Positions 27,855 through 39,044 of a stretch of DNA of 64,000 nt are shown here, piece after piece. The stretch covers positions 595,007-659,006 of the forward strand of contig NZ_PZJV01000001.1 of NCBI RefSeq assembly GCF_003206155.1. The letters run 5' to 3'. This DNA is from Salinicola halophilus (GTDB lineage Bacteria; Pseudomonadota; Gammaproteobacteria; Pseudomonadales; Halomonadaceae). The translations under genes were made by a program, and so were the position numbers. The notes below the pieces were generated by a model that was given only the letters and a program-made list of their open reading frames with translations, ran no database searches and had not been told where the DNA came from. Position 1 is the stretch's first letter. The number at the start of each line of letters is the position of its first letter.

Positions 27855-29936
27855 ATGACCCTGACTGTCGCCGCCAGGCACGCGGCCATGTGTTTGCTCG
27901 TGATGGGATGGAGCGCAGCGGCGCTTGCCGCGCCGACTCCAACCGATGAGCAGCGCCAAGCGGCGATCGAAGTCGCAGAGTCATTACAGTACGGCTCCTA
28001 CGCCGATGTGAACCTCGACGACGACTGGTCGCAGCGCGCCTTCACGCGGCTGCTGGACGTGCTCGACGAGCAGCGCTCGTATCTCCTTCAGCGCGATGTC
28101 GACCAGTTCAGCGATCTCGAGACGTCGCTCGACGAGGCGGTCGAGAATGGCGAACTGGATCGAGTCTATGCCTTCTATAACCGGTATCAGGAACGCGTCG
28201 AATCGCGCCTTCAGTGGCTTGTCGATCGCGTCGACGCCGGCCTCGACTACGACTACAGCTCCAGCGAGCGGCTGGCACTCGATCGAGAAGGCGCTGCGTG
28301 GCCGGGCAGTGAAGAGGCGCTGGACGAGCTCTGGAACCGTCGCCTGGAAAATGCGGCGCTCACGCTGTCGCTGAGCGATCAGTCCCCGGAAGACATCCAG
28401 GACACGCTCCACGACCGCTATACCAATCAGCTCAACCGAGTGCGGCAGACCAAGCCGGAAGACGTGCTGGTGCTGGTGATGGCGGCAGTGACCGGCACCG
28501 TCGATCCGCATACCGAGTATCTCTCGCCCCAGCAGGGTGAATCCTTCGACATCCAGATGCGACTCTCTCTCGAGGGGATCGGCGCCCTACTCCAGAACGA
28601 CGGTGAATACGTCAAGGTATCGAGCCTCGTTCCCGGGGGCCCGGCCGACAAGAGCGGCGTGCTTCAGCCTGCGGATCGGATCGTCTCGGTCGGTCAGGAC
28701 GAGGATGGCGACATGGTCAATGTCGTGGGGATGCGTCTCGACGAAGTCGTCGACCTGATCCGCGGCACGAAAGGTTCGACGGTGCGGCTCGAGATCATTC
28801 CCGCCAAGGCGGTCGATGTCACCCGGACGCAGGAAGTTCGTATCATTCGCGACACGGTCAAGCTCGAGGATCAGGCGGCGCACAGCAGCGTCGAAACGCT
28901 GACTCGCGATGGCGAAACGCAGCGGATCGGCATCATCACGGTGCCGGCGTTCTACGTCGATTTCGATGCCTGGCAAGCGGGCGAAACGGACTACCGCAGC
29001 ACGACGCGAGACGTGGCCAAGGAGATCGAAAAGCTCAAGGCCCAGAACGTCGAAGGGATCGTGCTCGATCTGCGCAATGACGGCGGTGGCGCCCTGCAGG
29101 AAGCCAATTCGATGATCGGCCTGTTCATCGACCGCGGCCCGACGGTTCAGGTCCGCGATGCCCGCGGCCGCATCAACCTCTACGGTGACACCGACGCCGG
29201 TACCGCCTACGACGGGCCTCTCGCCGTGCTGGTCAACCGGCTATCGGCTTCCGCCTCCGAAATCTTCGCCGGTGCGATCCAAGATTACGGCCGAGGCCTG
29301 GTCATCGGTAGCCGCACCTTCGGCAAGGGAACCGTGCAGACGCTGAACGACCTGAGCCACGGCCAGATCAAGCTCACACGTGCCAAGTTCTATCGTATCT
29401 CCGGCGAGAGCACGCAGCACCGCGGCGTCGAACCCGACATCCTCTACCCGAGCCTGATCGACCCGGATCAAATCGGCGAGAGCGCTCTCGACAATGCCCT
29501 CCCCTGGGACCGAGTCCGGCCCGTTCAGTACCAGCTATACGGCCAGCCGTGGCGCTATCTCGAAACGCTGCAGGATCGTCACGAGCAGCGTATCGCCACC
29601 GACCCCGACTTCGTCTACCTCGAAAAACAGGCCCAGTTGAGCAAGCGCCTGCGCGAACAGCAGACGAGCATCAGTCTCAATCGAGAGCAGCGTCAGCGCG
29701 AGATGGATGCGCAGGAAAGCGAACAGCTCGCCCTCGAGAATCAGCGCCGCCGAGCGCAGGGTCTCGAGCCCCTCGAGGACTGGGTCGACGCTCGCGACGC
29801 CAGTGAGTCGACGGCAGACGGCGCCGAATCCGAGCAGACCACCGACGATGCCGAACCGCTCGACCGCGCCGAGCTTCAGGAGACCGCACAGATCCTGCTG
29901 GATTACGTGCAGCTCAAGCAGCCCGCCGCTCGCTGA
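27855..29936 (+). CDS. prc: Tail-specific periplasmic protease Prc
   Basis: 693 residues, the length of E. coli Prc. A signal peptide ends at AAALAAP (about residue 26). The PDZ domain (about residues 240-330) has VSSLVPGGPADKSGVLQPADRIVSV with the usual hydrophobic pocket. The catalytic dyad is Ser in NRLSASASEIFAGA and Lys in SRTFGKGTVQTL (about residues 465-500). The C-terminal DUF3340 region is helical. It degrades SsrA-tagged and other C-terminally marked periplasmic proteins. I prefer ATG at 27855 to the adjacent TTG at 27852. A terminator follows. Confidence 0.95.
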   Translation: MTLTVAARHAAMCLLVMGWSAAALAAPTPTDEQRQAAIEVAESLQYGSYADVNLDDDWSQRAFTRLLDVLDEQRSYLLQRDVDQFSDLETSLDEAVENGELDRVYAFYNRYQERVESRLQWLVDRVDAGLDYDYSSSERLALDREGAAWPGSEEALDELWNRRLENAALTLSLSDQSPEDIQDTLHDRYTNQLNRVRQTKPEDVLVLVMAAVTGTVDPHTEYLSPQQGESFDIQMRLSLEGIGALLQNDGEYVKVSSLVPGGPADKSGVLQPADRIVSVGQDEDGDMVNVVGMRLDEVVDLIRGTKGSTVRLEIIPAKAVDVTRTQEVRIIRDTVKLEDQAAHSSVETLTRDGETQRIGIITVPAFYVDFDAWQAGETDYRSTTRDVAKEIEKLKAQNVEGIVLDLRNDGGGALQEANSMIGLFIDRGPTVQVRDARGRINLYGDTDAGTAYDGPLAVLVNRLSASASEIFAGAIQDYGRGLVIGSRTFGKGTVQTLNDLSHGQIKLTRAKFYRISGESTQHRGVEPDILYPSLIDPDQIGESALDNALPWDRVRPVQYQLYGQPWRYLETLQDRHEQRIATDPDFVYLEKQAQLSKRLREQQTSISLNREQRQREMDAQESEQLALENQRRRAQGLEPLEDWVDARDASESTADGAESEQTTDDAEPLDRAELQETAQILLDYVQLKQPAAR

Positions 29937-29970
29937 GACCCGGCGGTTTCGGCATCGAATGCAGTGACCG

Positions 29971-29996
29971 AGCCCCACGCCCGCGTGGGGCTTTTG
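29971..29996 (+). terminator. Rho-independent terminator of prc
   Basis: AGCCCCACG and CGTGGGGCT form a 9-bp stem with a 4-nt loop followed by TTTTG. It lies 35 bp after the prc stop. Confidence 0.85.
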
Positions 29997-30161
29997 CATG
30001 GTGCCTGATTCAGTGGCTGGGGCTGTCGGCGCCACACTCACCCGCCAGCCGCGGCGTTGTCGTCCTCCGCGCCATCTCGGCGCTCGCGTCCGCGCTGGCA
30101 TCATCCTCGCCGCGGTATCGGCGCACGCTCCCTTCAGAAATGGCATGCCTCGTCGTTGTAA

Positions 30162-31991
<1,830 letters not shown>

Positions 31992-32165
31992 GACAGGTCA
32001 TACCGCGCACAGACCGGGAAATGACGATTTCCCATCGCCACGTTCACGAAAACGGTTCATGGCGACGCTTCGGGTTCAGGCTAGAGTGCCCTTACCGACT
32101 GCCGGGTCACGACTGCCCCGCGCCACACCCCGAGTCGGCTTTCGTCGATGCCACCGGGTAACTCG

Positions 32166-33479
32166 ATGTTTCATCATCAGCGCACGTTTCTCTTCCTGCA
32201 GGGTCCGCCATCGCCGTTCTTTCAACAGCTGGCGCAGCGGCTACTCTCCGACGGACACCGGGTCGTGAAACTGCATTTTCAGGCTGGCGATGCCCTCTTC
32301 TGGCACCACTCGCCGGCCCTGTTTCACCGACTCCCGCTGGGCATGCTGGATCACACCTTGACGACGCTCTGGCGCGAGTACGGCGTTACCGACCAAATCC
32401 TGTTTCGCGACGCTCGGCCATGGCACGCCATCGCCGCCCCGCTCGCCAGGCGCTACGGTATTCGCAACCATGTCTTCGACGAGGGATATCTCGCCCCGGA
32501 CTGGATCACGCTCGAACGAGAGGGCTCGCACGAGCGCTCGCTGCTGCCTCACGACCCCGAGTGGTACCACCAGGCAAACCGGCGTCTCGCGCCAGCTCTG
32601 CCCGCGCGCGCCACTGGTGACAGCCGCACCCGGCGCGGCCTTTTCGGGACGCTCGAACGGGGCGTCGCGATCCTCAATCCTCTGCTGAGGTTACCCGGAC
32701 GCTACAGCGAGAGCGCCTCGCCGCCCCCTTCGTTCGAGCGTGTGCCCCGCGATGGCGCCGCGACCGCGCGTTCGTTTTCGCCCCGGGCCGAAACTTCGGT
32801 TTGGGCGCCAGCCCTCAGAGCGACGAATCGTCGAACCACCGGACTCGCCGCGCCCTACTTCCTGCTCTCGCTGTCGTCGTCATCCCGTTCGGGCGATCGA
32901 CCGAGGGGCCATTCGGCTGCTGAACCCAGTGGTCGCCCCACGCTCGCCTTCTCCGAACTGGAGCGTGTCATTGCCTCGTTCGCCCGTCATGGCCCCCCGG
33001 CCTGTCGTCTCCTGCTCGTCGATCCTCGCCGCGCCTTTCACCGCTCGATACCGTCTACCCGTCGGCTGCGACATCTGGCCCGTCGCTGGGGGCTCGAGGG
33101 CCGGCTCGGTATCATCGGCCCGCCATCGACGACGGCGGTGAGCGCCGCCGCCGGCTGGGTGACGCCCCATCTGCCGCAGGCGCTTCTGGCGCTACAGGCG
33201 GATTGCCCGGCCTTTACGCTCGCCGCGCTACCCTGCGCGTTCTCCGGACTCGCTGCCAGCCAGCATCTCGATCGCTTCTGGCACGCCCCGCCGTCTCCCG
33301 ATGCCAGTCTCGTCGACATCTACCGGCGCGTACTCATCCACGCCACCCAGCTCAATGGTGACTTCTACAGTCCCGGCGGTCGCGCACTCGCGGTCATCAA
33401 CGCCGCCCCTCGCTTGATCGACAGCGACTCGCCGCTGGAGACACTGCTGCGCCACTCCTACGCCCGTGTCGCCTATTAA
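32166..33479 (+). CDS. Divergent KpsS-like capsule polysaccharide protein
   Basis: 437 residues. The N-terminal third is clearly KpsS-like: FLFLQGPPSPFFQQLAQRLL, then DQILFRDARPWHAIA and HVFDEGYLAPDWITLEREG. KpsS starts the Kdo linker on lipid for ABC-exported capsules. The end (IYRRVLIHATQLNGDFYSPGG) also fits. The middle (about residues 150-260) is a serine/arginine/proline-rich stretch, and the C-terminal domain lacks the HPL..RG and NSTVG motifs I expect in this family (it has VDPRRAFH and AGWVTPHLPQ). It may be a decayed or specialised copy. I prefer ATG at 32166 to 32148. It is convergent with the polysaccharide locus; no KpsC is in the window. Confidence 0.72.
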   Translation: MFHHQRTFLFLQGPPSPFFQQLAQRLLSDGHRVVKLHFQAGDALFWHHSPALFHRLPLGMLDHTLTTLWREYGVTDQILFRDARPWHAIAAPLARRYGIRNHVFDEGYLAPDWITLEREGSHERSLLPHDPEWYHQANRRLAPALPARATGDSRTRRGLFGTLERGVAILNPLLRLPGRYSESASPPPSFERVPRDGAATARSFSPRAETSVWAPALRATNRRTTGLAAPYFLLSLSSSSRSGDRPRGHSAAEPSGRPTLAFSELERVIASFARHGPPACRLLLVDPRRAFHRSIPSTRRLRHLARRWGLEGRLGIIGPPSTTAVSAAAGWVTPHLPQALLALQADCPAFTLAALPCAFSGLAASQHLDRFWHAPPSPDASLVDIYRRVLIHATQLNGDFYSPGGRALAVINAAPRLIDSDSPLETLLRHSYARVAY

Positions 33480-33541
33480 GAATCGGCCGCCTCGCCGATA
33501 GCCTATCGGATGGGCATGTCGGTGGCGCAGTACTGCTCGTC

Positions 33542-33678
33542 GCCCACCGTTCTGCCGCGCTCACCGTTTGCCGCGCTCACCGTTTGCCGCGCTCACCGTT
33601 CGTCACCCACCGTTGAGACAGCTTCGCCAAACGACCGCGCCCACCGGTGCTAACGGTGGGCGCGGCAGAACGGTGGGC
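33542..33678. repeat. 19-bp perfect inverted repeat enclosing a 3 x 16-bp tandem repeat
   Basis: The outer arms at 33542-33560 and 33660-33678 are exact reverse complements (GCCCACCGTTCTGCCGCGC and its complement). Between them three exact 16-bp units TGCCGCGCTCACCGTT occupy 33553-33600, the first overlapping the left arm. A second hairpin (33635-33665) overlaps the right arm. The block lies between the convergent KpsS-like and GT4 genes. There is no transposase. Confidence 0.85.
33635..33665. terminator. 12-bp GC hairpin between convergent genes
   Basis: CCGCGCCCACCG (33635-33646), 7-nt loop, CGGTGGGCGCGG (33654-33665). It lies about 50 bp after the GT4 stop (reading on minus) and 155 bp after the KpsS-like stop. 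No T-run follows on either strand, so termination, if any, may be Rho-dependent or only RNA-stabilising. Confidence 0.45.
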
Positions 33679-33712
33679 CGTAAAAGAACGAAATGGATCG
33701 GTCAACGATCGG

Positions 33713-34750
33713 CTAGCGACGCTGCCACCAGAAGGCCTGCGCCTGCACCGGATCCCCCAGTTCCCTCGCCTTGCGCGCCGCATTGCCCGCCATGCGCCGG
33801 GCCTCGATGGGTCGCTCGACGAGCCGCTGAATCGCCGCTTTCCAGGCGCCCGCATGATTCTCCACCAGCAAGCCGTCCGCGCCGTGCTCGACGATATGGC
33901 GATAGGGTGAGCAGGCACTGTAGACCCCGACGCTGCCGGTGATGGCGTTATCTAGGAACTTGATGTGCGATTTCCCGGCATTGAACGGCGTGTCGACCAT
34001 CGGCGTGAGGGCGATGTCCACTCGCTGGTGCTGACGATAGCGTTGAAAGGCCCGCCAGCTCATGGGCTTCGGGGTGTGTACGCGGTCGAGCGACTGCAGC
34101 GAGGCCGGTGAGTGATCGCCGAGCATGATCTCGAAGGTGAGGCTTGCGTGGCTGCCGTGAAGTTCGACCAGCGCCGGCGTGATCGACTCGAGATCCGCCA
34201 GGTGGGCGCGAGAACCGAAAAAGCCCACCACCGACGAGGAAGTCGCCGAGATCGGGGTATCGTTTCGCGCGGGGGGCGCGACGATCAGCGACGGCGTGAG
34301 TACCGACACACAAGAGTGAAATTCCCGGTAGCGTTTCGCCAGGCCCTCGCTGCAGGCGACGATCTCGTCACAGATCGCCATCAGTCGCGGCTGCACGTTG
34401 GCGGCAATGTGCGCCATGCGCCGGCGATAGATCTCGGGCAGGCGCGGGTCCAGCGCGGCAGCCGCGATGTCGTCATCGATCAGATAGCGAATCGACGCCA
34501 TCTGACGACGGTTGTTCTCCAGCCAGGAAAGCCAGTGCGTATTGATCGAACGGCAGACGATCACATGGGCGCTGCGCATTTCGCCGACCAGCCACGGCAT
34601 GCAGAGAATCGGCAACCGCCAGTAACTGGTATCGATACGCCGTACCTCGGCCCCGCGCGTCTGAAGCCAGGGAGCGACCGACCGCAGAAAGTAGATGTCC
34701 TCGGTGGGACAGCTACCGTCACTCAATACGACCCAGCGCGGATAAGTCAT
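33713..34750 (-). CDS. GT4-like glycosyltransferase
   Basis: 345 residues. The C-terminal half has the GT-B/GT4-type region KFLDNAITGSVGVYSACSPYRHIVEHGADGLLVENHAGAW, interrupted here for length, in which the Glu/Asp-rich donor site of GT4 enzymes is partly replaced (KFLDNAI instead of KFLEYAA). The N-terminal half has IRYLIDDDIAAAALDP. It probably adds a sugar to the cluster's glycan at the cytoplasmic face. The start ATG has AGGGG 8 nt upstream. It is the last gene of the long minus-strand polysaccharide locus, 52 bp after the double GT2 gene. Confidence 0.75.
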   Translation of the reverse strand: MTYPRWVVLSDGSCPTEDIYFLRSVAPWLQTRGAEVRRIDTSYWRLPILCMPWLVGEMRSAHVIVCRSINTHWLSWLENNRRQMASIRYLIDDDIAAAALDPRLPEIYRRRMAHIAANVQPRLMAICDEIVACSEGLAKRYREFHSCVSVLTPSLIVAPPARNDTPISATSSSVVGFFGSRAHLADLESITPALVELHGSHASLTFEIMLGDHSPASLQSLDRVHTPKPMSWRAFQRYRQHQRVDIALTPMVDTPFNAGKSHIKFLDNAITGSVGVYSACSPYRHIVEHGADGLLVENHAGAWKAAIQRLVERPIEARRMAGNAARKARELGDPVQAQAFWWQRR

Positions 34751-34802
34751 GATCGATTCCCCTTGAAGAAATGGACACGCGCGAGAGGCTCGGCGGTGCC
34801 GG

Positions 34803-37124
34803 TCAACGCAGCGAGAAATCCTCGTAAGTCAGCGTCAGGTTGGGGTGGTAGGCGGGGTCATCGAACAGACGGTGTCGCCAGCGTGCGCGCATGTAGTTCG
34901 CCTCGCCCGCCGCGCGCAGCCGTTTTTGCGGCGTATCGTCGGCCCCCCGCGAGACGGACTCGTGATGCCAGAGCTCGGCGTAAGGGGTCCAGACGTGGCG
35001 GTAGCCCGCCTCACCGACCTTCAGACACAAGTCAACATCGTTGAACGCCACCGCCAGATTGGCCTCGTCGAGCCCGCCGACCGTCTCGAAGAGTTCGCGT
35101 CGAACCACCAGACAGGCGGCCGTCACCGCCGAGTAGTTCTGGACCAGGTGCAGTCGAGAGAAATAGCCCGGTTCGTGGCGCGAGAAATACTTGTGCGCAT
35201 GCCCCGCGACACCGCCGATACCCAGCACCACCCCGGCGTGCTGGACCGTGCCGTTGGGGTAGTAGAGTTTTGCGCCGACGCAGCCGACGCCCGGCCGGCA
35301 TGCCTGGCTGACCATCTCGGTGAGCCAGTCCGGATTGAGCGGTTCGATGTCGTTGTTGATCAGCGCCAGAACCTCCCCGCTGGCCTCGCGGGCCCCGAAA
35401 TTGTTGATCGCCGAGTAGTTGAACGGTGCCGGCCAGCGCAGCACCCGAACCCGGGGGTCGCTTGCGATCGTCTCCAGAAACGCCAGCGTCTCCGGGCAAG
35501 TCGAGCCGTTGTCGAGCACCAGCAGCTCGAAATCGGGATAGTCGGTGCGCTCGAGCAACGCCTGCAGGCAGGGTTTCAGCACCTCGATACGATCCCGGGT
35601 CGGCACCAGCAGCGATACCTTGGGCGCCGGCGACGGCAGCGGCCAGCGCACCCGGTAGGTGTTGGGATAGCGCCCCTCCTCGACCGTCGCGGCCAGGTCG
35701 GCACGCTCGAGATGCTCGCGTACCGCTGCGAGCCCGGCCCGACAGGTGTAATCCTTGGCCGCAGCCGCCGTCGCGGTCGAACCGGTGGCCGCGCGCCAGT
35801 GGTAGAGCACGTGCGGCACTCGCACGATGGTGTCAGCCGCCAGCCCCGTCACGAAGCGCAGCGCCAGATCGTGGTCCTGACTGCCCTCGAACCCCATCCG
35901 AAAGCCGCCCAGGGCGGTCAGCCGCTCCCGGCGATAGACGCCCAGATGCGAGATGTAGTTCTGGCTCAGCAGCAGATCCGGGTTCCAGGCCGGCTTGAAG
36001 TGGGGATCGAAGCGCTGGCCACGATCGTCGATCTTGTCCTCGTCGGAGTAGAAGACCTCGGCACCGGGGTTGTCCTGCAGCGCCTCCACCACCCGAAAGA
36101 GCGCCTCGGGGTGCAGACGATCGTCGTGGTCGAGCAGTGCCACGAACTCCCCCCTCGCCAATGCCAGTGCGGTATTGCTCGCGGCGCAGATGTGGCCGTT
36201 GGTTTCGCGCCGAATCAGTTCGATGCGCGAGTCGCTCGCCGCGATACGCGACAGTGTCTCCCAGACCTCGGGGTCGCGGGAGGCATCGTCGGCGATGCAG
36301 AGCTGCCAGTGCGGATAGTGCTGGTCGATCACCGACTGCAGGCACTCGCGCAGATGCGCAGGCGCCGGGTCGTGCACCGGCACCACGATCGAGACCAGCG
36401 GCCGGTGGGCGAAACGCGCGATGCGCTGGGCGATGGCCCCCGCCGACAGCGGCGTCTGTCCGCGCAGCCACTCGCTGTAGCTGCGCCCCGCGCAGCGTCG
36501 CGCGAAGGTCGATTCGTAGTGGGCCAGCGCCAGCGGCAGCCAGGGTTCGCCGCGATTTCGCGCGGAGACCTTGAGCGCCGACACGACCCGCGACTTCGGC
36601 GTTTCCAGCCACTCCGGGTGTAGATTGCACAGGCGCTGGGCGAGGCGGTCGCGAGCGAAGCCCGGCAGCAGCCACACCAGCCGGAGATGGCGAATCGCCA
36701 GATTTCCCGGCGTCTCCAGCGGATCGAAACGAATCGCCCGCGTCCCCGGCGGGATATAGCAGAGCCGCTTGCTCATGCGCCCCGGCAACAGCACCAGATA
36801 GAGACTCTGCGCCTCGCTGAAGCCTTCACCGGTATCGAGATAGAGTCTGACCGCAGCGTTGGGCTGATCGTGGGCCAGCGTCACTTCCAGCATGTTCCAG
36901 CCCGGCAGCGGTAGCCGACGCAGCCAGAGGAACTGCGGGTCCTCGCCGGTCGCTCGCCAGGCGAAGCCCTCCCGGGCCGCCGCCGAATCCGGCGCGAGCG
37001 CCTCGAGCTGATGCACGGGCCGCAGACGCGGCGCGCACACCAATCGTGCCGCCGACTGCAGTCGCTGGCGTAACGGGATCGGCGCCACCTCGGGGGGGAC
37101 GAGCGAAACGGGACGTGGCGACAT
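34803..37124 (-). CDS. Two-domain GT2 glycosyltransferase
   Basis: 773 residues. An N-terminal domain of about 230 residues of beta-rich character precedes two GT-A domains. Domain 1 (from about residue 245) starts VSIVVPVHDPAPAHL and has IADDASRDPEV and the DxD-type ALLDHDDRLHPEAL. Domain 2 (from about residue 500) starts VSLLVPTRDRIEVL and has LVLDNGSTCPE and ALINNDIEPLNPDW. Both keep the catalytic aspartates, so both may be active and build a disaccharide step. I chose ATG at 37124, which sits 4 bp after the upstream stop; a frame to 37238 overlaps the previous gene. RBS-like GAGG lies upstream. Confidence 0.88.
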   Translation of the reverse strand: MSPRPVSLVPPEVAPIPLRQRLQSAARLVCAPRLRPVHQLEALAPDSAAAREGFAWRATGEDPQFLWLRRLPLPGWNMLEVTLAHDQPNAAVRLYLDTGEGFSEAQSLYLVLLPGRMSKRLCYIPPGTRAIRFDPLETPGNLAIRHLRLVWLLPGFARDRLAQRLCNLHPEWLETPKSRVVSALKVSARNRGEPWLPLALAHYESTFARRCAGRSYSEWLRGQTPLSAGAIAQRIARFAHRPLVSIVVPVHDPAPAHLRECLQSVIDQHYPHWQLCIADDASRDPEVWETLSRIAASDSRIELIRRETNGHICAASNTALALARGEFVALLDHDDRLHPEALFRVVEALQDNPGAEVFYSDEDKIDDRGQRFDPHFKPAWNPDLLLSQNYISHLGVYRRERLTALGGFRMGFEGSQDHDLALRFVTGLAADTIVRVPHVLYHWRAATGSTATAAAAKDYTCRAGLAAVREHLERADLAATVEEGRYPNTYRVRWPLPSPAPKVSLLVPTRDRIEVLKPCLQALLERTDYPDFELLVLDNGSTCPETLAFLETIASDPRVRVLRWPAPFNYSAINNFGAREASGEVLALINNDIEPLNPDWLTEMVSQACRPGVGCVGAKLYYPNGTVQHAGVVLGIGGVAGHAHKYFSRHEPGYFSRLHLVQNYSAVTAACLVVRRELFETVGGLDEANLAVAFNDVDLCLKVGEAGYRHVWTPYAELWHHESVSRGADDTPQKRLRAAGEANYMRARWRHRLFDDPAYHPNLTLTYEDFSLR

Positions 37125-37128
37125 GACC

Positions 37129-39012
37129 TCAGGCCTCCGTGGTCGCGGCCATGCGTTCGGTGGCAGCGATACGCTGCTCGCCGAGCGACTGGCCGGTGAG
37201 AGCGACGCGACACTCGACGCGGTCGCCGGGTTCGGCATCGAGGGGCAGATGAAAGCCGATGTAAGCGCCGCGCGGGGCGCCCCAGCGCAAGAAGCCGGGG
37301 CGCAGGGCGTTGGCGAGACAGCCGCCGACGCGAATGCCGTTGACCCAGACGTCGAGCTCTACCGGCATGTCCTCACTCGCCCACCAGGCCCAGCCAACCA
37401 CACGGTCCGACAGGCACTGCTGGATCGCCCCGTGAACGAAAGGCTGGCCGGCTTTCCAGAGCGCAAGGCGCGTTTCGAAGATGCGCAGGCTCTGCTCGTA
37501 GAGCCGGATGTCCTCGAGATTCAGCGCCCGCAGCGCCTCCTGATCGTCGGCGCCGATCTCGTAGACGTGCTCGGCGCTGGCGTGCCCGAGATTCTCCTTG
37601 AGCCCCGGTACCGCCCAGCCGTAGAGATCGTTGATCAGCGCCAGCGAATCGGCGTAGCGCTCGGTGATCCCTACGAAACCCAGCGCCTCGAGCCGGGTCG
37701 ACTCGAGAAACCGGCTCTGACGATTGACCATGTCCGAACGCCGATAGAAGTCCTGGAAGCTCCCCTCGTAGCCGTGATGGCGAGCGAAGTGGTGATAGTC
37801 CGAGGCGATACGCTGAAGCGGCTCGCGCACGAAGGTGAAGCAGTCGCGCAGCCCGGCAAGGTGCGCGTATTTCGCCAACGGCACGTGGCCGGCGAGCAGC
37901 GCGATCCGGCTCTCGCGCACCGTCTGCCAGAGCCACCAGTAGTCACGCCGCTCGTAGGCCCAGCGCACCACGGCCGGCGCCGTCTCGCGCTGCGCTTCGC
38001 CGTAGTCGTGCCAGACGTGAGCCTCGCCCAGATACTGCTTGGCCCCGAGACGAAAGCTGGTCCCCGCGGTCTTGGGGATATGCACGAAAAAGCGCGGTGG
38101 CGCGGTCTGCGCTGACATGACGTCAGATGACGTGGCCGCCAGTGCCGAGCCCTCGCGTGCCGCCGTGCTCAAGCGGGCGATCAGCGCCTGTAGCGGGGTG
38201 AACAGCCCGTCGGGGAGCGCCGCCGGCTCCTCGTTGAGGTCGTGATGACGGAAGTAGTTCATGTCCCGGGAGTGGTTCGGCCCCATGTTGGCGCGTCCGC
38301 GGGTCATCTTCGTGTCGACGAACTCATCGCGGGATTTGACGTTGAAGTGATAGATCTTCAGCGGCGTCGGGGAGACCGTCTGAGTCCGCCCGGAAGCCGA
38401 TTTTCCGTCGACGAAGGCCGCGGGCTGGCCGTCCGCGGTGACGTAGCCAAAGCCCGGTTCGAGCACGGCGGCATGGGCGGTCATCGACTGCACGTGACGC
38501 GGCTTGACGATCGACTTGACGTGGCAGTTGACCTGACGTTCGACACGGCTCGCCCGCCGAAAGCGAGCGAGAACGCCGCCGGGCTGTCGATGACGCATGC
38601 CGGACGAGCCGAAGATGCGCCAGTTGACCGCGACGGCACCGACATCGGCCCGTGCCAGCACCGGCGATAGCCACTCGAGTGGCCGATCCGTCTCCGGATG
38701 CACCAGGAACTCGTCGGCATCGAGAAACGCCAGGTGATCGATCTGGTCGCCATACTCATCGAGCACGTAGCGATACCAGCTCGTCTGTGCCTTCTCCTCC
38801 GGCATCCAGCGCCGGGTGGTCACCCACCCACGACGCGCCCACTCCGCCAGCATCTCGCCGCCACCGTCCTCGCTGCCGTTGTCGGCGATGAAAAAGTGCG
38901 TGAAGCCGATCAGCTGGTGATAGGCGATCCACTCGGCAAGGTACGGCGCCTCGTTCTTGATGATCGCGGCGATCGCAAACGCATGGCGGGGACGAGCCGT
39001 CGACTCGTTCAT
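37129..39012 (-). CDS. GT92-like glycosyltransferase / sulfotransferase fusion
   Basis: 627 residues with three parts. Residues about 8-290 are a GT2/GT92-like domain (AIIKNEAPYLAEWIAYHQLIG, FIADNGSEDGG, LAFLDADEFLV with the DxD). Residues about 305-520 are a sulfotransferase with the 5'-phosphosulfate loop FVHIPKTAGTS and the 3'-phosphate region FTFVREPLQRIASDYHHF. Residues about 530-627 are a beta-rich module with GWAWW also seen in the glycosyltransferase at 45750-48587. I infer one enzyme that adds a sugar and sulfates the glycan. The ATG at 39012 is the natural start; about 135 residues of open frame upstream are low-complexity high-GC translation. Confidence 0.82.
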   Translation of the reverse strand: MNESTARPRHAFAIAAIIKNEAPYLAEWIAYHQLIGFTHFFIADNGSEDGGGEMLAEWARRGWVTTRRWMPEEKAQTSWYRYVLDEYGDQIDHLAFLDADEFLVHPETDRPLEWLSPVLARADVGAVAVNWRIFGSSGMRHRQPGGVLARFRRASRVERQVNCHVKSIVKPRHVQSMTAHAAVLEPGFGYVTADGQPAAFVDGKSASGRTQTVSPTPLKIYHFNVKSRDEFVDTKMTRGRANMGPNHSRDMNYFRHHDLNEEPAALPDGLFTPLQALIARLSTAAREGSALAATSSDVMSAQTAPPRFFVHIPKTAGTSFRLGAKQYLGEAHVWHDYGEAQRETAPAVVRWAYERRDYWWLWQTVRESRIALLAGHVPLAKYAHLAGLRDCFTFVREPLQRIASDYHHFARHHGYEGSFQDFYRRSDMVNRQSRFLESTRLEALGFVGITERYADSLALINDLYGWAVPGLKENLGHASAEHVYEIGADDQEALRALNLEDIRLYEQSLRIFETRLALWKAGQPFVHGAIQQCLSDRVVGWAWWASEDMPVELDVWVNGIRVGGCLANALRPGFLRWGAPRGAYIGFHLPLDAEPGDRVECRVALTGQSLGEQRIAATERMAATTEA

Positions 39013-39044
39013 CGTCGAATTCCTGTCTGACGCATCGCTCTCTC

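Noticed and set aside
33542-33678. Insertion sequence with terminal inverted repeats
   Set aside because: Only 137 bp in all, no transposase frame and no target-site duplication visible.
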